Origin: Heterobasidion occidentale
Taxonomy: Eukaryota; Basidiomycota; Agaricomycetes; Russulales; Bondarzewiaceae
DNA: 64,000 bases
Direction: 5' to 3'
Assembly (NCBI GenBank): GCA_039111635.1
Contig: JBCAQO010000001.1
Coordinates: 124,001-188,000 of the forward strand
Part shown: one piece after another, positions 23,362 through 36,131 of the stretch
Layout: each line of letters begins with the position of its first letter
How positions within the stretch are numbered: position 1 is the first letter of the stretch
Notes under the pieces: model-generated
Database searches by the model: none
Told to the model about the DNA's origin: nothing
The model's input: the letters and a program-made list of their open reading frames with translations, nothing else
Translations under genes and position numbers: made by a program

Positions 23362-26003
23362 TTATACTGCATGAGTCTGCTTTCAGGGCCCGATAACAGT
23401 CGAGACATACCTAGCGGAATATCGACTTGATCATCGTTCAGATACCACGCTCCTGTCACGTTTGTTTAAAAGTTAGGCTCTGTTGAAACCCGAAGAAGTT
23501 ACTTACGATCACCGGTCATCAATTTCTCATTGTGAGTTTGACCATCACCAAGCCAGAAGAACCTGTTGCGCGTTTTGTCTAACAGTTCGTAGTTATAATC
23601 TTCCCACCGCGGATTCGACAGAGTGCAGATAGCGTGCAAGCAGGATCCTGGCCACATGCAAGGCCCGGCATGTTCATCAGTGAGTTACGAGTCGCTGAAA
23701 ACACATTTTGTGTCTAACCTGGCCATAAACCTGTGATCGAGCCATCTTTACTCTTGTACCATGAACGGCATTGGCCAGAAAACACAGTCTGAAGGATCGC
23801 TGTCAATGGCATATCACCATATGTAAATAGAGTGCAACCTTTGGAAAATAATCCTACCGTGCAGCAGGATCAGCAACTATTTTCCAATGAAGGTTGTAGT
23901 TCGTACTGACCTTTAAATACTCATTATAATCAGCAGCAGCTTCTGCTTTGACCTCCATGCTCTTCAAGCGTTCTCGCTGTAATTTCAATGTGGCAGCAAC
24001 AGCATAATCAACTTGGCGCTCCATAAGCCCGAGAAGGGAGCCCGCGTTGACAAATGAATTGGGGCCGAGTGACATGAACATATTGGGGAAGCCGTCAACA
24101 GCGACAGCAAGATATGCTGACGCGTGTGGCTCCCATTGGACACGCAGGTCGCGTCCTTCACGACCGATCACGTCGAACGGCATGCGATAGGATGTATCGA
24201 AGCCGGTCGCACAGACAAGCACGTCGAGCTTGTGATGACGCCCATCGACAAGCTCTATACCATTATGGTTGACGCGTTTGATGTGCGTGGTCTCAAAGTC
24301 GACCTGCAATCCTATCAGGGAGGGCGCATAGGCGAAGGAGAAGTGCAGCGTAACGCACGTTGTCCTCACAGAGTGATTCGAGATAACCAGGCCCTGGAGT
24401 GAGTCGCTTACAACCGACCTCGAAAGAGGGAACAACTGTGGCTCTATTTGATCGGTGTTCGGGCATGTCAATGCTGCCAATACTCACTATAATCAGCAAT
24501 CCATGGCTTCTTCGCTAATCGTGCAACCATATCCTTTCGGAAAATCTCTGTGGCCGCCTTGTGTGTTGGAGAGTCGCGCAAGCATATACCGTAAGCTGCC
24601 TTCAATACGCATCAGTCAAGTCCGCCAAGGTGCATCTTCGAAGGGTTACATTGAGTTCAGATTCCAGGCTATGTCGGAATGACTTGTAATATTCTGAATT
24701 TTCAAATGAACGGTGCTCCTCCTCGGTGAAGGTGTCTAGATGATGGATGGGAGCATTGAATATTAGCTGAGCGAGAGAACGAGAATTTTGCCGCACAATT
24801 CCCGGTTGAGGGACGGGATAACAGTTGTACGAGTTTATCCTCGCAAGCGGAGGGTGCGATCCATGTCTTCCCACGCACGAAGTTCACCAGGCGGTTTACT
24901 TTTGGCTGCAGTGCCGGGACAATTTGGAGAGCGGTTGAGCCCTGTGGGAATCCGAGTGCGGCCAGCGCGTCAGGTTGGATCAATATTGTGAGACATTCGA
25001 ATATAATATTCCATACCAATCCAATCACTCCAACGTTCTTCTTGTCCCAACCTTTTACTCCCTCTTCCCACGCACCGTCTGTTACATCCCACTGAGCACT
25101 ATGAAGCAGGCGTCCCTTGAAATTGTTCAAACCCTCGATATCAGGCCAAGACCACCGACTGAGTGTACCAGTACCGAGGAACAGCACATCGGCGGTATCT
25201 TCAAACTCTTCGAACTCTTCATCAACTAAGGTCGAGTCTCGAGAGGAACTCGCCGGCGACGGAGGTACATCTTCGGCATTACCATCGCCAAGCGAAGGTC
25301 GTCGAATGCGCAAGTGCCATTTGCCAGCATCGGCATCCCATCGAGCGCTCATGAGCTCGTGTCGCAGATGTATATGCCTCGTGATCTTGTACTTCTTTAC
25401 CATATTCTGCAGGTATGCGAGAATTTCTGGTCCGGGCGCGTAAAACGAGGACCATTGGCGCTAACGATGCCGAAACTGTCACATTGTGTCGTTCCTGAAT
25501 TGGTATATCGACGTAAACCTGACGCACGTTTTCCTCGAATGTGAGTTGATACTGCAAATAGATATCAGTAAGGTTTGAAAGGAGGAGTCGGTACGACTGA
25601 CGCAGTGAGAAGGTATGTCGCACGCAAGTCCCTGGAGATGTCCGGAATGAGTTTTGGCAGCATACGTCATAGCCATCTACGCTTACGGGATACTTGTTGG
25701 CATACCAAGTACCGCCGACTCCAGCAGCCTTATCGTATATCTTCAGGTCGAGATTCGGCACCCTCTGGGAGAACCTGCAGTATTTGAAAGTGAGTACAGT
25801 CAATCGAGACAAGTTGTTTGATTGAGTTGCTACACTGACCGGATGCCTGCAGTGATCCCGCTGAAGCCAGCCCCGATGCAGACGACTTTCATGGGCCTGT
25901 ATTCGTCGATAGAAAAATCACCAGCTCGGAACGGTTCTTCATTCCTGACCGGGTGACTGGGAGCCTCTGCTACCTTGCGATGTTTGGAGAGGAGATGGCC
26001 CAT
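23362..26003 (-). CDS. Baeyer-Villiger-type FAD/NADPH monooxygenase (paralogue A)
   Basis: Flavoprotein expected to insert an oxygen atom into ketones or aldehydes using NADPH and O2; substrate unknown. It starts at 26003 (MGHLLSKHRK..) and ends at 23362 after about a dozen exons. The FAD Rossmann motif is VCIGAGFSGITAG, followed by GVGGTWYANKYPG. The type I Baeyer-Villiger fingerprint FxGxxxHxxxWD is present as FKGRLLHSAQWD (about 25085-25115), followed by the NADPH Rossmann segment VGVIGLGSTALQIVP. The C-terminal half has LVCATGFDTSYRMPF and FPNMFMSLGPNS, also typical. All exons I traced keep frame, and the last one ends ..VDIPLV. It is the mirror-image neighbour of paralogues B and C and closely similar to both. 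A plain FMO or cyclohexanone monooxygenase label would describe the same superfamily. Confidence 0.88.
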
Positions 26004-27293
26004 GATGTTGAACGAAACAAAATGAGAGAGAATGATCGCCTGCGTCTGTCAACGGGGTGCTCAACCACCCCTACGCAGATGCTCCAAACCATATATGTAC
26101 CTCGACGGGCTTCACGAGAATAGAATATGACGGCAAAGGAGCTTCGTCAGTACCGTGACCGTTCCTTGGATCATCGTCGACTTGCTGTTCGGAACCTCGA
26201 GCAGAGTCTTCTTAATCCGGAAAGCACCGTGAAATTTCTCTCTTTCGTGGGCGTCATGTAACGATGGTTCGTGACGTGGCTGGCAGAGGCACGACAGTGT
26301 AATCGGACCGACGTCTCGCCGCTCAAATCAGGCAAATTTCTGGGTTTGGACAATATCAAAACGCTTTGAACATCGTCGGGAACCTGTGCATCACGACAGG
26401 GAGGTCAATGCATATGCAGGGAAAAGGAAAGAAGAGAAGTATCGTTCCGTACTCTGCGCCTATTGCATACTGTGGAGAACTCCCTGCTGCCTCCACATTA
26501 CACCAAGTCTACACGAATTGGTATGTAACTCGGCGATCACCGGGTTCGCGGGTGCCCTGGGGTCGCCTATGTATAACTCCTGAGCTTCGCAGTGACAGGC
26601 GGTTCATTGTTGTTGAAGATGAAGTATAAATCACACCGGAGACCCCGGTGATATTGGGGTTGACCCTGATCTGGTCGGTAAGAGTGAAGCCTTGTCACGT
26701 AGGCGCTTGTAGTGAGTTCAAGAGAAAATGACGCACTATAGTATGTCTTAGGCCATGTTTTGGTTTGAGGATCATCGATCGCTGTTAGAAGATCACGGCT
26801 ACTTAAAAAGGAGTACGCACTCGACCTCGGGTAGATCTGTAAGCGAACGGCGCGCATCACTTCTGTGACGAGCTAACATTGACGCCCCATGGGGTTCGCG
26901 AAGTTGTTGACATTGCGATATGGTCTTGATCAGCCAACTGAAACTGAAAAAGGGGGGCACTCGGCAAGAAAAGCGGACAGAAAGCTTACTAATGATGCCT
27001 GGGTTCTCAAGTTCTTGGAATCAGAGAGAGCATGGGACATCGGCGGTGGGCCTCTCGGTCAGGCGAACACGGGTATCGTGGCGCTCATTAGACGCCATAG
27101 GTATTAGGGGAACGAAACGTGGGGAAACGAAACGAAAGTTCCGAGTTATTCAAGTCTAAAAAAATTATGTAGGTGACAATGAAGGTCGTCCCTAGACTTG
27201 TACTGTAGTAATAGCGAGGTGAATTTCGAATCGATGCGCGAGCAATGTCCTCACCTCTATCCAGCCACTCGATTCTCTTGGTCTGTAGGTGCC
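26004..27293. other. 1.3-kb spacer between monooxygenase A and the Sel1-repeat gene
   Basis: Upstream region of monooxygenase A on the left and 3' flank of the Sel1-repeat gene on the right. Short open frames at 26366-26629 and 26889-27159 (plus) have no recognisable motif. I see no repeats, RNA gene or mobile-element ends. Confidence 0.4.
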
Positions 27294-29003
27294 TCACATG
27301 ATCACGCAGTCCTTGTCCTTGCCGCCCTTTCCTGATCCTGACTGAGACTGTGTGTCGCCTTCCCCACGATTCACGACTGACTCCGGTCCGCCGGGTTGGA
27401 CCATCGGGCCATTCCCCTTCAGCCTTTGTGACGCTCGTCGGTCGCCTTGGTCCGCCGCACGTTTGTAGTATTGTAGTGCTCTACAAATCAAAATGGGAAT
27501 GGGAAATACACAATGCAGGCCGAAGAGGATAGTTCAATATATGGGAACCAGATAGCTTTCAAGCAACAAACGACTCACTCATTCATGCTTGGAGGTGTGC
27601 CAATTCCCACTTCTAGGAAATACCCCACAGCATACATAGCTTTGCCCAGCCCCGCGTCCGCCGCCTTCTTCGCCCACAAGAATGCCTCCGTGTCTGATTG
27701 GGGCAGCACTCCAGGTGAGCCCACAAGATACCATGCCGTCAGTGCAAAACATGCGTCCCGGTGATTCTGCTGCGCCGCGATATTCTGAAAAGCCGACGGA
27801 GATAATTGATCACTCAGCCATGTGATAGCAGAGCCGAAACACGGGAAAACGCACATAATAATGGATCGACAGCGCGGGGTCTTGCGGACAGCCCATCTTC
27901 CCGTATTCATAGCACTCGCCTAGCCTGTAAGCGCTCGGCGCATAGCCCAGCTCTGCGGCTTGTGCGAGTAGCTCCGCTGCATATTCGTTGTCCACGAACA
28001 CGACGTTGTCGATGCCCCGTTCATGCAGGAGTGCGAGCTCGTGGAGCGCATGGGGAAACTCCGCCGTTGCGTGCTCCGCGGAGCGTTTGAGCCATTTAAC
28101 ACCCTCTTTCGGGCGCTTGGACATCCCAAGCTCCCCGTTCAGCTCTGCTATCCCGAGACGATACATCGCGCCGGGATGGAGCGACGCGGCGGCCTTGCGG
28201 TAGAACTGGATCGCCTTCGCACTTTCCCTGCGACAGCCCCAGCCGTTCTCGCAGCATGTACCCGCGCGGTATGCGGCGTCGGGGTGCCCGTGCTTGGCAG
28301 CAAGAATGAAGAGCGGAAATGCGCGGTCGAAGTCCTGGCGGTTCTTGTGCGTCCCTATCCCGTTCGCATAGCAGTCAGCGAGGAAATACTGCGAGGGCAT
28401 GTGCCCGCGGTCGGCGTTTCGCTTGAGCAACGCGGTTGCTTCCTTGACGAGATCGTCCCGTTTGTCGAGCGCACGTTCTACGTCCATGACGTTTCCCGGC
28501 GTGGGATCTGGTACGGGGAGCGTTTTGGATGCGTCTACCATGAAGACGGCAAACTCGAATTGGAGGTCGGGGTCTTGTGTCTTCTTGGCGTTGGCACGGT
28601 AGAGCTCGAGTGTACGCTCGTGGGATAATAGAGCGGCTTGATTCCCCGGACGAAGGTGAGAGTGGTCGAGGAGAGGTCCTGGAGGTGGTGATGGTGCACG
28701 GACAGACTGTGTTGCGAATGAATGAGTGGGGAGCGGGTCCGGATAAGCCCCATTGTGAGACGTGAAGAAGTCGTCCGCCTCTGGAGGTGTCGGAGACTCT
28801 TGATCGTCTGGTTCATACTGAGACTGGTAATACGATTGCCTTTGCGGTGAATACTGTCTCCCAGAAGGGACTCTGGGCTGTCTAGGAGGACGAGCGCCGA
28901 ACTGGGTATCGGAGAAGTCGTCTTGAGAATTAACTGGAATTTGAGCTAGTGAATCATTCGGAGCGAACGACGATGGCCGCGAGCGGGCTTGAGGATCGTA
29001 CAT
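27294..29003 (-). CDS. Sel1-repeat protein, Chs4/Skt5-like chitin synthase regulator with CaaX end
   Basis: 513 residues from three exons: 29003-27855, 27784-27579, 27480-27294. The first 150 residues are disordered and rich in Pro, Ser and Gln. About seven Sel1-like helical repeats follow (for example SQYFLADCYANGIGTHK, AAYRAGTCCENGWGCR, SAYRLGECYEYGKMGC, AMYAVGYFLEVGIGT). This order, and the C-terminal prenylation box CVIM just before the stop, match the yeast Chs4/Skt5 family, which recruits and activates chitin synthase at the membrane. The Met at the last position of the CaaX box points to farnesylation. The function is inferred from family architecture; fungi carry several such paralogues, so the exact partner synthase cannot be assigned. 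It sits between monooxygenases A and B, but nothing suggests a functional link to them. Confidence 0.85.
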
Positions 29004-30018
29004 GATGTCCTCTGGGGCTACAAACGATGCAGAGAGTGGCGGGAGGAGAGATGACGGGAAGGATGGTGGAGGATGGTGGTCCTAGTCTCAAGCGGTGCAG
29101 CCACCTCCAACCCGCACTCTGACGTCTGCTGCGGCTCAGTCCGCCACCGTTCTTCCGCCGTCTCTCAACTCCATTTTTTTTCGCTCACAGGCCTGCGCTT
29201 TCGGGAACACAGTTTCCGCTCTCTATCTCGGGGTGTCGAGACCTGGATTCGCAACGTAAACTCGAAGAACTGCTCGCTCGAGGCATTGTACCTGGCTGAT
29301 CGACCTGTTCCTTTTCGTTTTCCCATTCACTTTGCGTGCGAATGCTTGCACCTGTCTGGTCCGGTATACTCGTGTACCTTCGAGTTGAATACATCTTGGT
29401 CTCCTAGTAGCTGCGAACGAGCCCTCATTGGTCCCAGTCTCTGAAGTGTGTCATGCACATCCTCTCACCCGTGCTGATACTCATAGCATCTGTAGCAGTT
29501 ATGACCTCTATTGACAGATACGATCGTTAGGATCCTCATTCGTTCCCAGCCAAGGATAACAGTCTCGTGTATGTGTGCTTTTACAACCTGATCTGTTTTC
29601 CGGCGACTTCCTCACGTGGGGTTCTCTGAATTGCCATCGTGACCTTCGCCTTTTGCTGCCGCTCATACAAGGCAAGACCGCATGTTCGAAACACCGCACC
29701 ATCCGAATGTTCGCACGCCTTACTCCTCTCATTGATCGCGCGGGAAAGGTGTCGGGGCCAGACTGTGATTCAGTTTGATTGACCTAACATATGCCTACAA
29801 TGGGCTGCCGTTCACACAACATCAGTCACGGGCTTCTCCGCCATTTCACCTCATATCTCGTGAACACAAATATGGTGGTGGGCGATATGTTTATCCGTTA
29901 ATGGATACCCCCAGCACTGCGCTCGCACTCTTTCCCGACTTTCCCTCACATGCCCTTAGTGTCGCGCCTTGAAATCTCTGAAAGCAAGCCAGCAAAAGCT
30001 ACGGACAAAGTACAAACA
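29004..30018. other. 1-kb divergent spacer upstream of the Sel1-repeat gene and monooxygenase B
   Basis: Contains the promoters of both flanking genes. The minus-strand gene's upstream side shows CT/GA-rich stretches. The open frames here (29073-29444, 29575-29778) have no family resemblance. An ATG at 29950 is in frame with monooxygenase B and would add 23 residues; I preferred the ATG at 30019. Confidence 0.4.
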
Positions 30019-32698
30019 ATGGGTAATACGGACATTAGAAACGGCTCTGTGTCAGATCTGGTGGGCGCTAAGATTGCGAAAGAGGCATTCCAGACTGGGG
30101 ATTTTGCGATCGACGAATACCGGCCCATGAAGGTGGTCTGTATAGGAGCAGGCTTCAGCGGTATCATCGCTGGTATACGGTATGTAGAATGGTCTCCGGA
30201 GAGATGCGATTTCATTCGAAGTGGACTTGCTTATAATTGGATCCACCTCGACAGTTTCGCACAAAGAGTGCCAAATCTGGATTTGAAGATCTACGACAAG
30301 GAAGCGGGCGTAGGCGGTACTTGGTTCGTGAACAAGTACCCAGTGAGCAGGACGCGCGTCTTTGCATCAGGTGTGTATCTGAATAACAGCCTGGCTGGAC
30401 ACAGGGTCTAGCATGTGACATACCTTCTCACTGCGTAAGTCATACACCACCTTCCCTGAATCGTCTCTCTGAGGAAGTTGGTTAAATAACAGTACCAACT
30501 TTCGTTCGAGGAGAACGTGAGTGCATGCTCAAATAATGGTTAACGTATGTAGCTAACATTTCGCCCACTACTGTTCCCAGACGCAATGGTCCTCGTTCTA
30601 CGCCCCAGGACCCGAATTCTCGCATATCTTCAGCGCATGGTCGAGAAGTACAAGCTTATGAAATATACGCCTTCAGCACGAGCTCACGTACGCGCGGTGG
30701 GATGAGGGTTCTGGAAAGTGGAACTTGCGTATCCGCCGTCCGCGCTTCCCGCGTGATGTGAACGGGGCCATGGACGGCGTCCCGCGCGATTCGGAGGCGT
30801 CGACTGCGAGCGATACCTATACGCCTGTCGATGACGAATTCGAGGAGTTCGAAGACAGTGCGGATGTGCTGTTCCTCGGCACGGGATCGCTCAGCCGCTG
30901 GTCATGGCCTGATATCGAGGGCCTCAAAGACTTCAAGGGCCTTCTGATGCACAGCGCACAGTGGGATGTCTCGGAGGGTAGTTGGGAAGAAGGCGTGAAA
31001 GACTGGGGAAACAAGACCGTCGGGGTGATCGGCATTGTGCGTGTTCGTTTCATGTTCATCGGACGTGGAAGGTATTGAATGCATGACGCGTTAGGGTTCG
31101 TCTGCCATCCAAATCGTGCCCGCCCTCCAGCCCAAGGTCGCGAAAGTGGTCAATCTCGTGCGAGGCAAGACTTGGATCTCGTCTTCCTTCTCCGAAACGA
31201 AGATGGCAGAGTTGCTTGCTCTTCAGCCGGGCGTTGGGAACTGTAAGCATGAATCATCTGTGATGTTTTGTGCATCCTCATCATTTGCAACGTGCAGATG
31301 TCTTCTCTGACGCAGAGAAGGAGGCGTTCAAGGACCCGAAATACTACAAGGCATTCAGACACGAGTTAGAATCTGACCTGAACGTCAGTGTTCACTCTTT
31401 TGACCCAGAAGTGTCAGCATGCTCATCTTGATTTTGAAGTCCGTACACGGAGTAAGCCAACGCGGCTCAGAAATGCAGAAAGCGGCCGCGGCAGCGTTCA
31501 AAGCAGCTATGGTCACAAAACTAGCCAAGAAACCGGAAATCGCCGAATACAGTGAGTATAACCACCCCTAGATTGACATTTCCCCTCGCATGACCCGTGC
31601 AAAAAACCTAGTCGTTCCTTCATTCGATGTTAGTTGTCGTCGACTGACGCCCGGCCCGGGTTATCTCGAGTCGCTCTGCGAAGACAACGTGAGCATACTT
31701 GTTCTGACGTTGTCCTCTAGGTCTGACTGATGACTAACACTTTACGCAAGGTCGATTTTGAGACGACACCTATTAAGCGCATCCTCCCAAGCGGCATCGA
31801 GTTCGTCGACGGGCGGCGTACCAATCTTGACGTACTCGTTTGTGCAACTGGCTTCGACACCAGCTACCGTATGCCATTTGAGGTGATCGGGCGCGGGGGG
31901 CGCGACTTGCGGAAACGCTGGGAGCCGCACGCAGTCTCCTACCTATCGGTCGCCGTGGACGGCTTCCCGAACATGTTCTTGTCCCTAGGACCGAATTCCG
32001 CTGTCAACTCGGGCTCGCTTCTCATATTGATGGAGCGCGAGGTTGATTACGCGGTTGCTGCAACTTTGAAGCTGCAGCGGGAACGACTGAAGAGCATAGA
32101 GGTCAAGGCGGAGGCTGTTGCAGATTACGACGAATATACGAAGGCATGTCGAAATATGCTTGTTTCGAATTTAAATGGTGGCTCATGATTAGCTATGCAG
32201 GCATATTTCCCGAAGGTTTGCGACGGTTGGAGACCTGGAATAAGACATAGGCTAATATGCATTGCCAGACGGTATATGTAGACCAATGTCACTCTTGGTA
32301 CAAGAACCCCGACGGCACTATCACAGGATTATGGCCTGGTAAGTTATCACGCTAAGGGATGTTATTTGCGGCTAACCGATATTTTCCAGGTTCCTGTCTA
32401 CATGCTGTCAGAGCACTGACGAGCCCCCGTTGGGAAGACTTCAATTATGAACGTTTGACTGGCGATCGAACCCGAAATCGCTTCTATTGGCTGGGTGACG
32501 GCTACACGTACAATGAGAAGACAATGACTGGCGATCGTGAGCTATCCGTATAAATTATTTTGGCTGCGCTAAATGCTGTACAGGAGCATGGTATTTGGAC
32601 GACAACGAGGTCGACATACCACCTGGTACGTTCCGGGTTTCGACGTCACAGTTTATGCACGAATCAATGCATATTATTTTACAGTTCCATCTCAATGA
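30019..32698 (+). CDS. Baeyer-Villiger-type monooxygenase (paralogue B), with two frame breaks
   Basis: Same fold and motifs as paralogue A: VCIGAGFSGIIAG, GVGGTWFVNKYPG, the Baeyer-Villiger fingerprint FKGLLMHSAQWD (about 30937-30972), the second Rossmann segment GSSAIQIVP, and LVCATGFDTSYRMPF. Start chosen at 30019 (MGNTDIRNGS), because the distance to the conserved FAIDEYRPMKVV then matches the paralogues. The last exon joins to give ..VDIPPVPSQ and a stop at 32698. Compared with paralogue C, one base is missing near 30615 (GAATTC where GAAATTC is expected) and two near 30663-30666. Together they keep the overall frame, but the codons between them are wrong and include a stop. It is either a recent pseudogene or, given the same kind of lesion in neighbouring essential genes, a sequence error in an intact gene. 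Confidence 0.82.
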
Positions 32699-33478
32699 AT
32701 ACTAGTGCATGCGAATCAAGGTGCTTAATTGGTTTTTGTGGAGGATATGTTCCTTTCGATAGGGGGTAGTTGTATGATTGTAAGCTTGCATTCTTGTAAT
32801 TCGACGGGTGTAGACTAAAGGATTCTCACTGCATAGGGATAGAGCATGTGTTGTATGTACGATTGGCCTTCAATGATAGAAAGCGCATGGTTTTGGATCG
32901 GCTTACCTATCAGTATCCTCAAGGTCCATTAGCCGCATGCGAGTCCAGGGTCAGGTGAGCATTGTCTTTATTGGTGAGTACTTATGCTCTCTTCTTGTAC
33001 ATATATTGTGGCCCTTTCCCACCGTCTTTTGACCATCGCACGTCCAACCCGGGTGCTTTTCACAACGCCTCGCCTTATCTTAGCTTTCTCATGAACGTGT
33101 TTAGCTTGAAAAAGCGACGGTATACATCTACCCGTTTGCCGTCGTTTCGCATAGTATTTAGTTCATTGTCGGGTTCTTGTACTTTTAATATCTAACTCCC
33201 TAAAGCTATTTCACTGTAAGTCCGCAGTTTACAACACGGCCCCGAAGCGTACTTAACTTACTCGCTTTCAGCAATGCTCGCCCCTTCGACACTTACTATA
33301 TGCTCGGCACCTACCGCCTTCTCAACAGTTACACTGACATCCGCACCAACACTTACTTATATTTAGATTACGAGAACAGTATAAGTACAGGTTCTACCAC
33401 CCATTTATAGTACCAACCCGACTCCCCGTTTTCCCCCCGCTCAAACCACTTGCCAGCGGATCAAAATTTACTTCTAGC
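32699..33478. other. Spacer between tandem monooxygenases B and C
   Basis: About 780 bp, the 3' flank of B and promoter of C. No coding region is supported. The last 100 bases before 33479 include CT-rich tracts (TTTTCCCCCCGC at 33430-33441). Confidence 0.45.
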
Positions 33479-36131
33479 ATGGCAGGCAATGTGAAGACTG
33501 GAAGCCAAGGGTTTGAAACGGGGAGTTTCTCTATCGACGAGTACAGACCTATGAAGGTAGTATGTATAGGTGCTGGTTTTAGTGGTATTGTGGCGGGTAT
33601 CCGGTGAGTAATAAGATTTCCGCCGATTTCATCACGGTCGATGACCCAGTCTTCATGTAGCTTCTCTCAGAGGGTATCGAACTTAGACTTGAAAATCTAC
33701 GAGAGAGCGGCAGGTATTGGTGGCACTTGGTATGCTAATAGATATCCGGTACCACAAGACAACATTTTTTCCGCGTGAACCGTACTCAGACTGCTTGCAG
33801 GGCTTGGCTTGCGATATTCGTTCTCATTGCGTAAGTAGTCAGCATATCCCTAACAAATCACCAAGTTGATTCGGATACAAGTATCAACTCACCTTTGAGG
33901 AAAATGTAAATTCACATCTGCGTACTCGAGCTTCTTCTTATCGTGCTCAATCCCCTTCTTCCAGACCCAATGGTCCTCATTCTATGCCCCTGGATCCGAA
34001 ATCCTGGCCTATCTCCGGCGTGTGGTTGAGAAATACAAGCTCACGCAATACATCCGTCTACAACACGAGTTGATCCACGCAAGCTGGGACGACACCGCGG
34101 GAAAATGGCATCTCCGGATACGCCATCCCAAATTCCCGCGAGGCACAGATGGCGCTCATGACGGAGTTCCGGGATCGCTAGAGGCGTCTTCCATTTCTGA
34201 CGCACACTCCCCCGTCGATGACTTGTTCGAGGAATTTGAGGATACAGCCGACGTCTTGTTTCTCGGGACCGGCACGCTGAGCCGCTTATCGTGGCCTGAT
34301 ATTGAAGGCCTGAAGGATTTCAATGGGCGCCTTGTGCATAGCGCTCATTGGGATGTCTCCGACGGTGCTTGGGAAGAGGGCGTGAAGGACTGGGGAGACA
34401 AGAGCGTCGGCGTGATTGGCCTGGTATGCCCGTGTCACCCTCTCTGCTGAGTGAATATAATCTCAGACTTTTGTAGGGTTCATCTGCCATCCAAATTGTC
34501 GCCGCACTGCAGCCAAAGGTGGCGAAAATAACCAATTTTGTCCGGGGGAAGACCTGGATTTCGTCGTCCTTCTCGGAGAGTAAGCTTTGCGAGCTAATGT
34601 CGCGTGAACCTAGGACGGCCAACTGTGTGCAGTCATGCATCTCACTAACTTATTTTTGTCAAGCTGACCCCTGTACACGGATGCAGACGTGTTCACAGAT
34701 GCGGATCGAGAGCGATTCAAGGACCCAGAGTATTACAAATTCTTCAGACACGAACTCGAATCCGACCTCAATGTAAGTGGCTTGTTCATCCACATGTACG
34801 CGGGGACGTGTTTAATTGTTTGCAGTCTGCTCACGGGACAACTCAACGGGGAACGGAAATGCAAGCGGCTGTCACCGCCGCTTTTAAAGCTAGTATGATC
34901 AGCAAACTAGCTAAGAAACCTGAAATAGCAGAGTACAGTACGTGGTCTTTACATCCTGATTTCTCATTATCATGGTATCGTAGCGAAAGTCTGATATGAA
35001 TCTCAGTCGTGCCTTCATTCGATGTCTGCTGTCGCAGACTGACTCCTGGTCCAGGGTATCTCGAATCACTATGCGAAGATAATGTGAGGGCAGCTCAGAT
35101 ATTGCGCAACACAGTTTGACAATCCATTAGGCCGTGTTCGAGACAACACCCATCGAACGAGTCACTTCTACTGGTGTACAATTTATAGACGGGCGACATA
35201 CTACGCTCGGCGTGCTCGTCTGTGCAACCGGCTTCGACACCACGTTCCGTCTGCCGTTCGACGTGATTGGACGGAATGGGCGTGACCTGCGGCTGCGTTG
35301 GACACCTCATGCTTCTGCATATATTTCTGTAGCCGTAGACGGCTTCCCTAACATGTTCATGGCCACCGGACCCAACTCATTCGTCAACTCTGGGTCTTTG
35401 CTCGTCATCATCGAACGTCAGGTTGACTACGCCGTTGCGGCGACGCTGAAGTTACAGAGGGAGCGGCTAAAAAGCATAGAAGTCAAAGCAGAAGCCGTCG
35501 CAGACTATGAAGAATACATGAAGGCAAGTTTTTCGTTTTGGAGTAGAAGAGGCTCTGTCTAATATGTCCTTCACTAGGCTTACTTTCCCAAAGTCAGTAA
35601 CGCGTCTTCAATTGAGCCTGGTGGAAAGGTTGCTGACTGATTATCCCGCAGACGGTCTATGTAGATCAGTGCAATTCGTGGTACAAGAGTCCCGATGGTG
35701 CAATTACCGGATTATGGCCAGGTATTGTTTTTCATCAATCACGTAAGTTCACTTAATTGTAAGAGGCTTTGATGAAGGATCTTGCCTTCATGCCGTCCGC
35801 ACTCTCTCAAACCCGCGTTGGGAGGATTTCGCTTATGAACGCTCGACGGCCACCGCACGCGAAATCGGTTCTATTGGCTCGGTGATGGCTACACGTACAA
35901 CGAGAAGATGATGACAGGCGATAGTATGTTGCTTGTTCACCTCCAAAAGCATCGGTCAAGGCTCTGATTACCTATGATAGGAGCTTGGTATTTAAACGAC
36001 GACGAAGTCGATATCCCGATGGTGGTGAGCAGGTAATGCTTTACCGATAGATGCTATGGAATTGGAATGAATTCTTGTACGCGATTCAGGTGAAAGTGCG
36101 ATCAAAAGAGAGACGGGAAAGGCAACAGTAG
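33479..36131 (+). CDS. Baeyer-Villiger-type monooxygenase (paralogue C), one frame break near the 3' end
   Basis: Starts at 33479 (MAGNVKTGSQ). Motifs in order: VCIGAGFSGIVAG, GIGGTWYANRYPG, fingerprint FNGRLVHSAHWD (about 34320-34356), GSSAIQIVAALQP, LVCATGFDTTFRLPF and FPNMFMATGPNS. All introns are short and match the positions in paralogues A and B. The frame is intact up to the penultimate part. Near 35850 one base appears to be missing before the conserved RNRFYWLGDGYTYNEK block (A and B read straight through here). With that base the gene would end at 36131 in a basic tail (..RSKERRERQQ) not shared with A or B. B and C are in tandem, while A is inverted on the far side of the Sel1-repeat gene. 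Confidence 0.85.

Noticed and set aside
23362..36131. Secondary-metabolite biosynthetic cluster
   Set aside because: Three monooxygenases are present, but no backbone synthase, transferase, transporter or pathway regulator; the gene between them is a chitin-synthase-regulator type.
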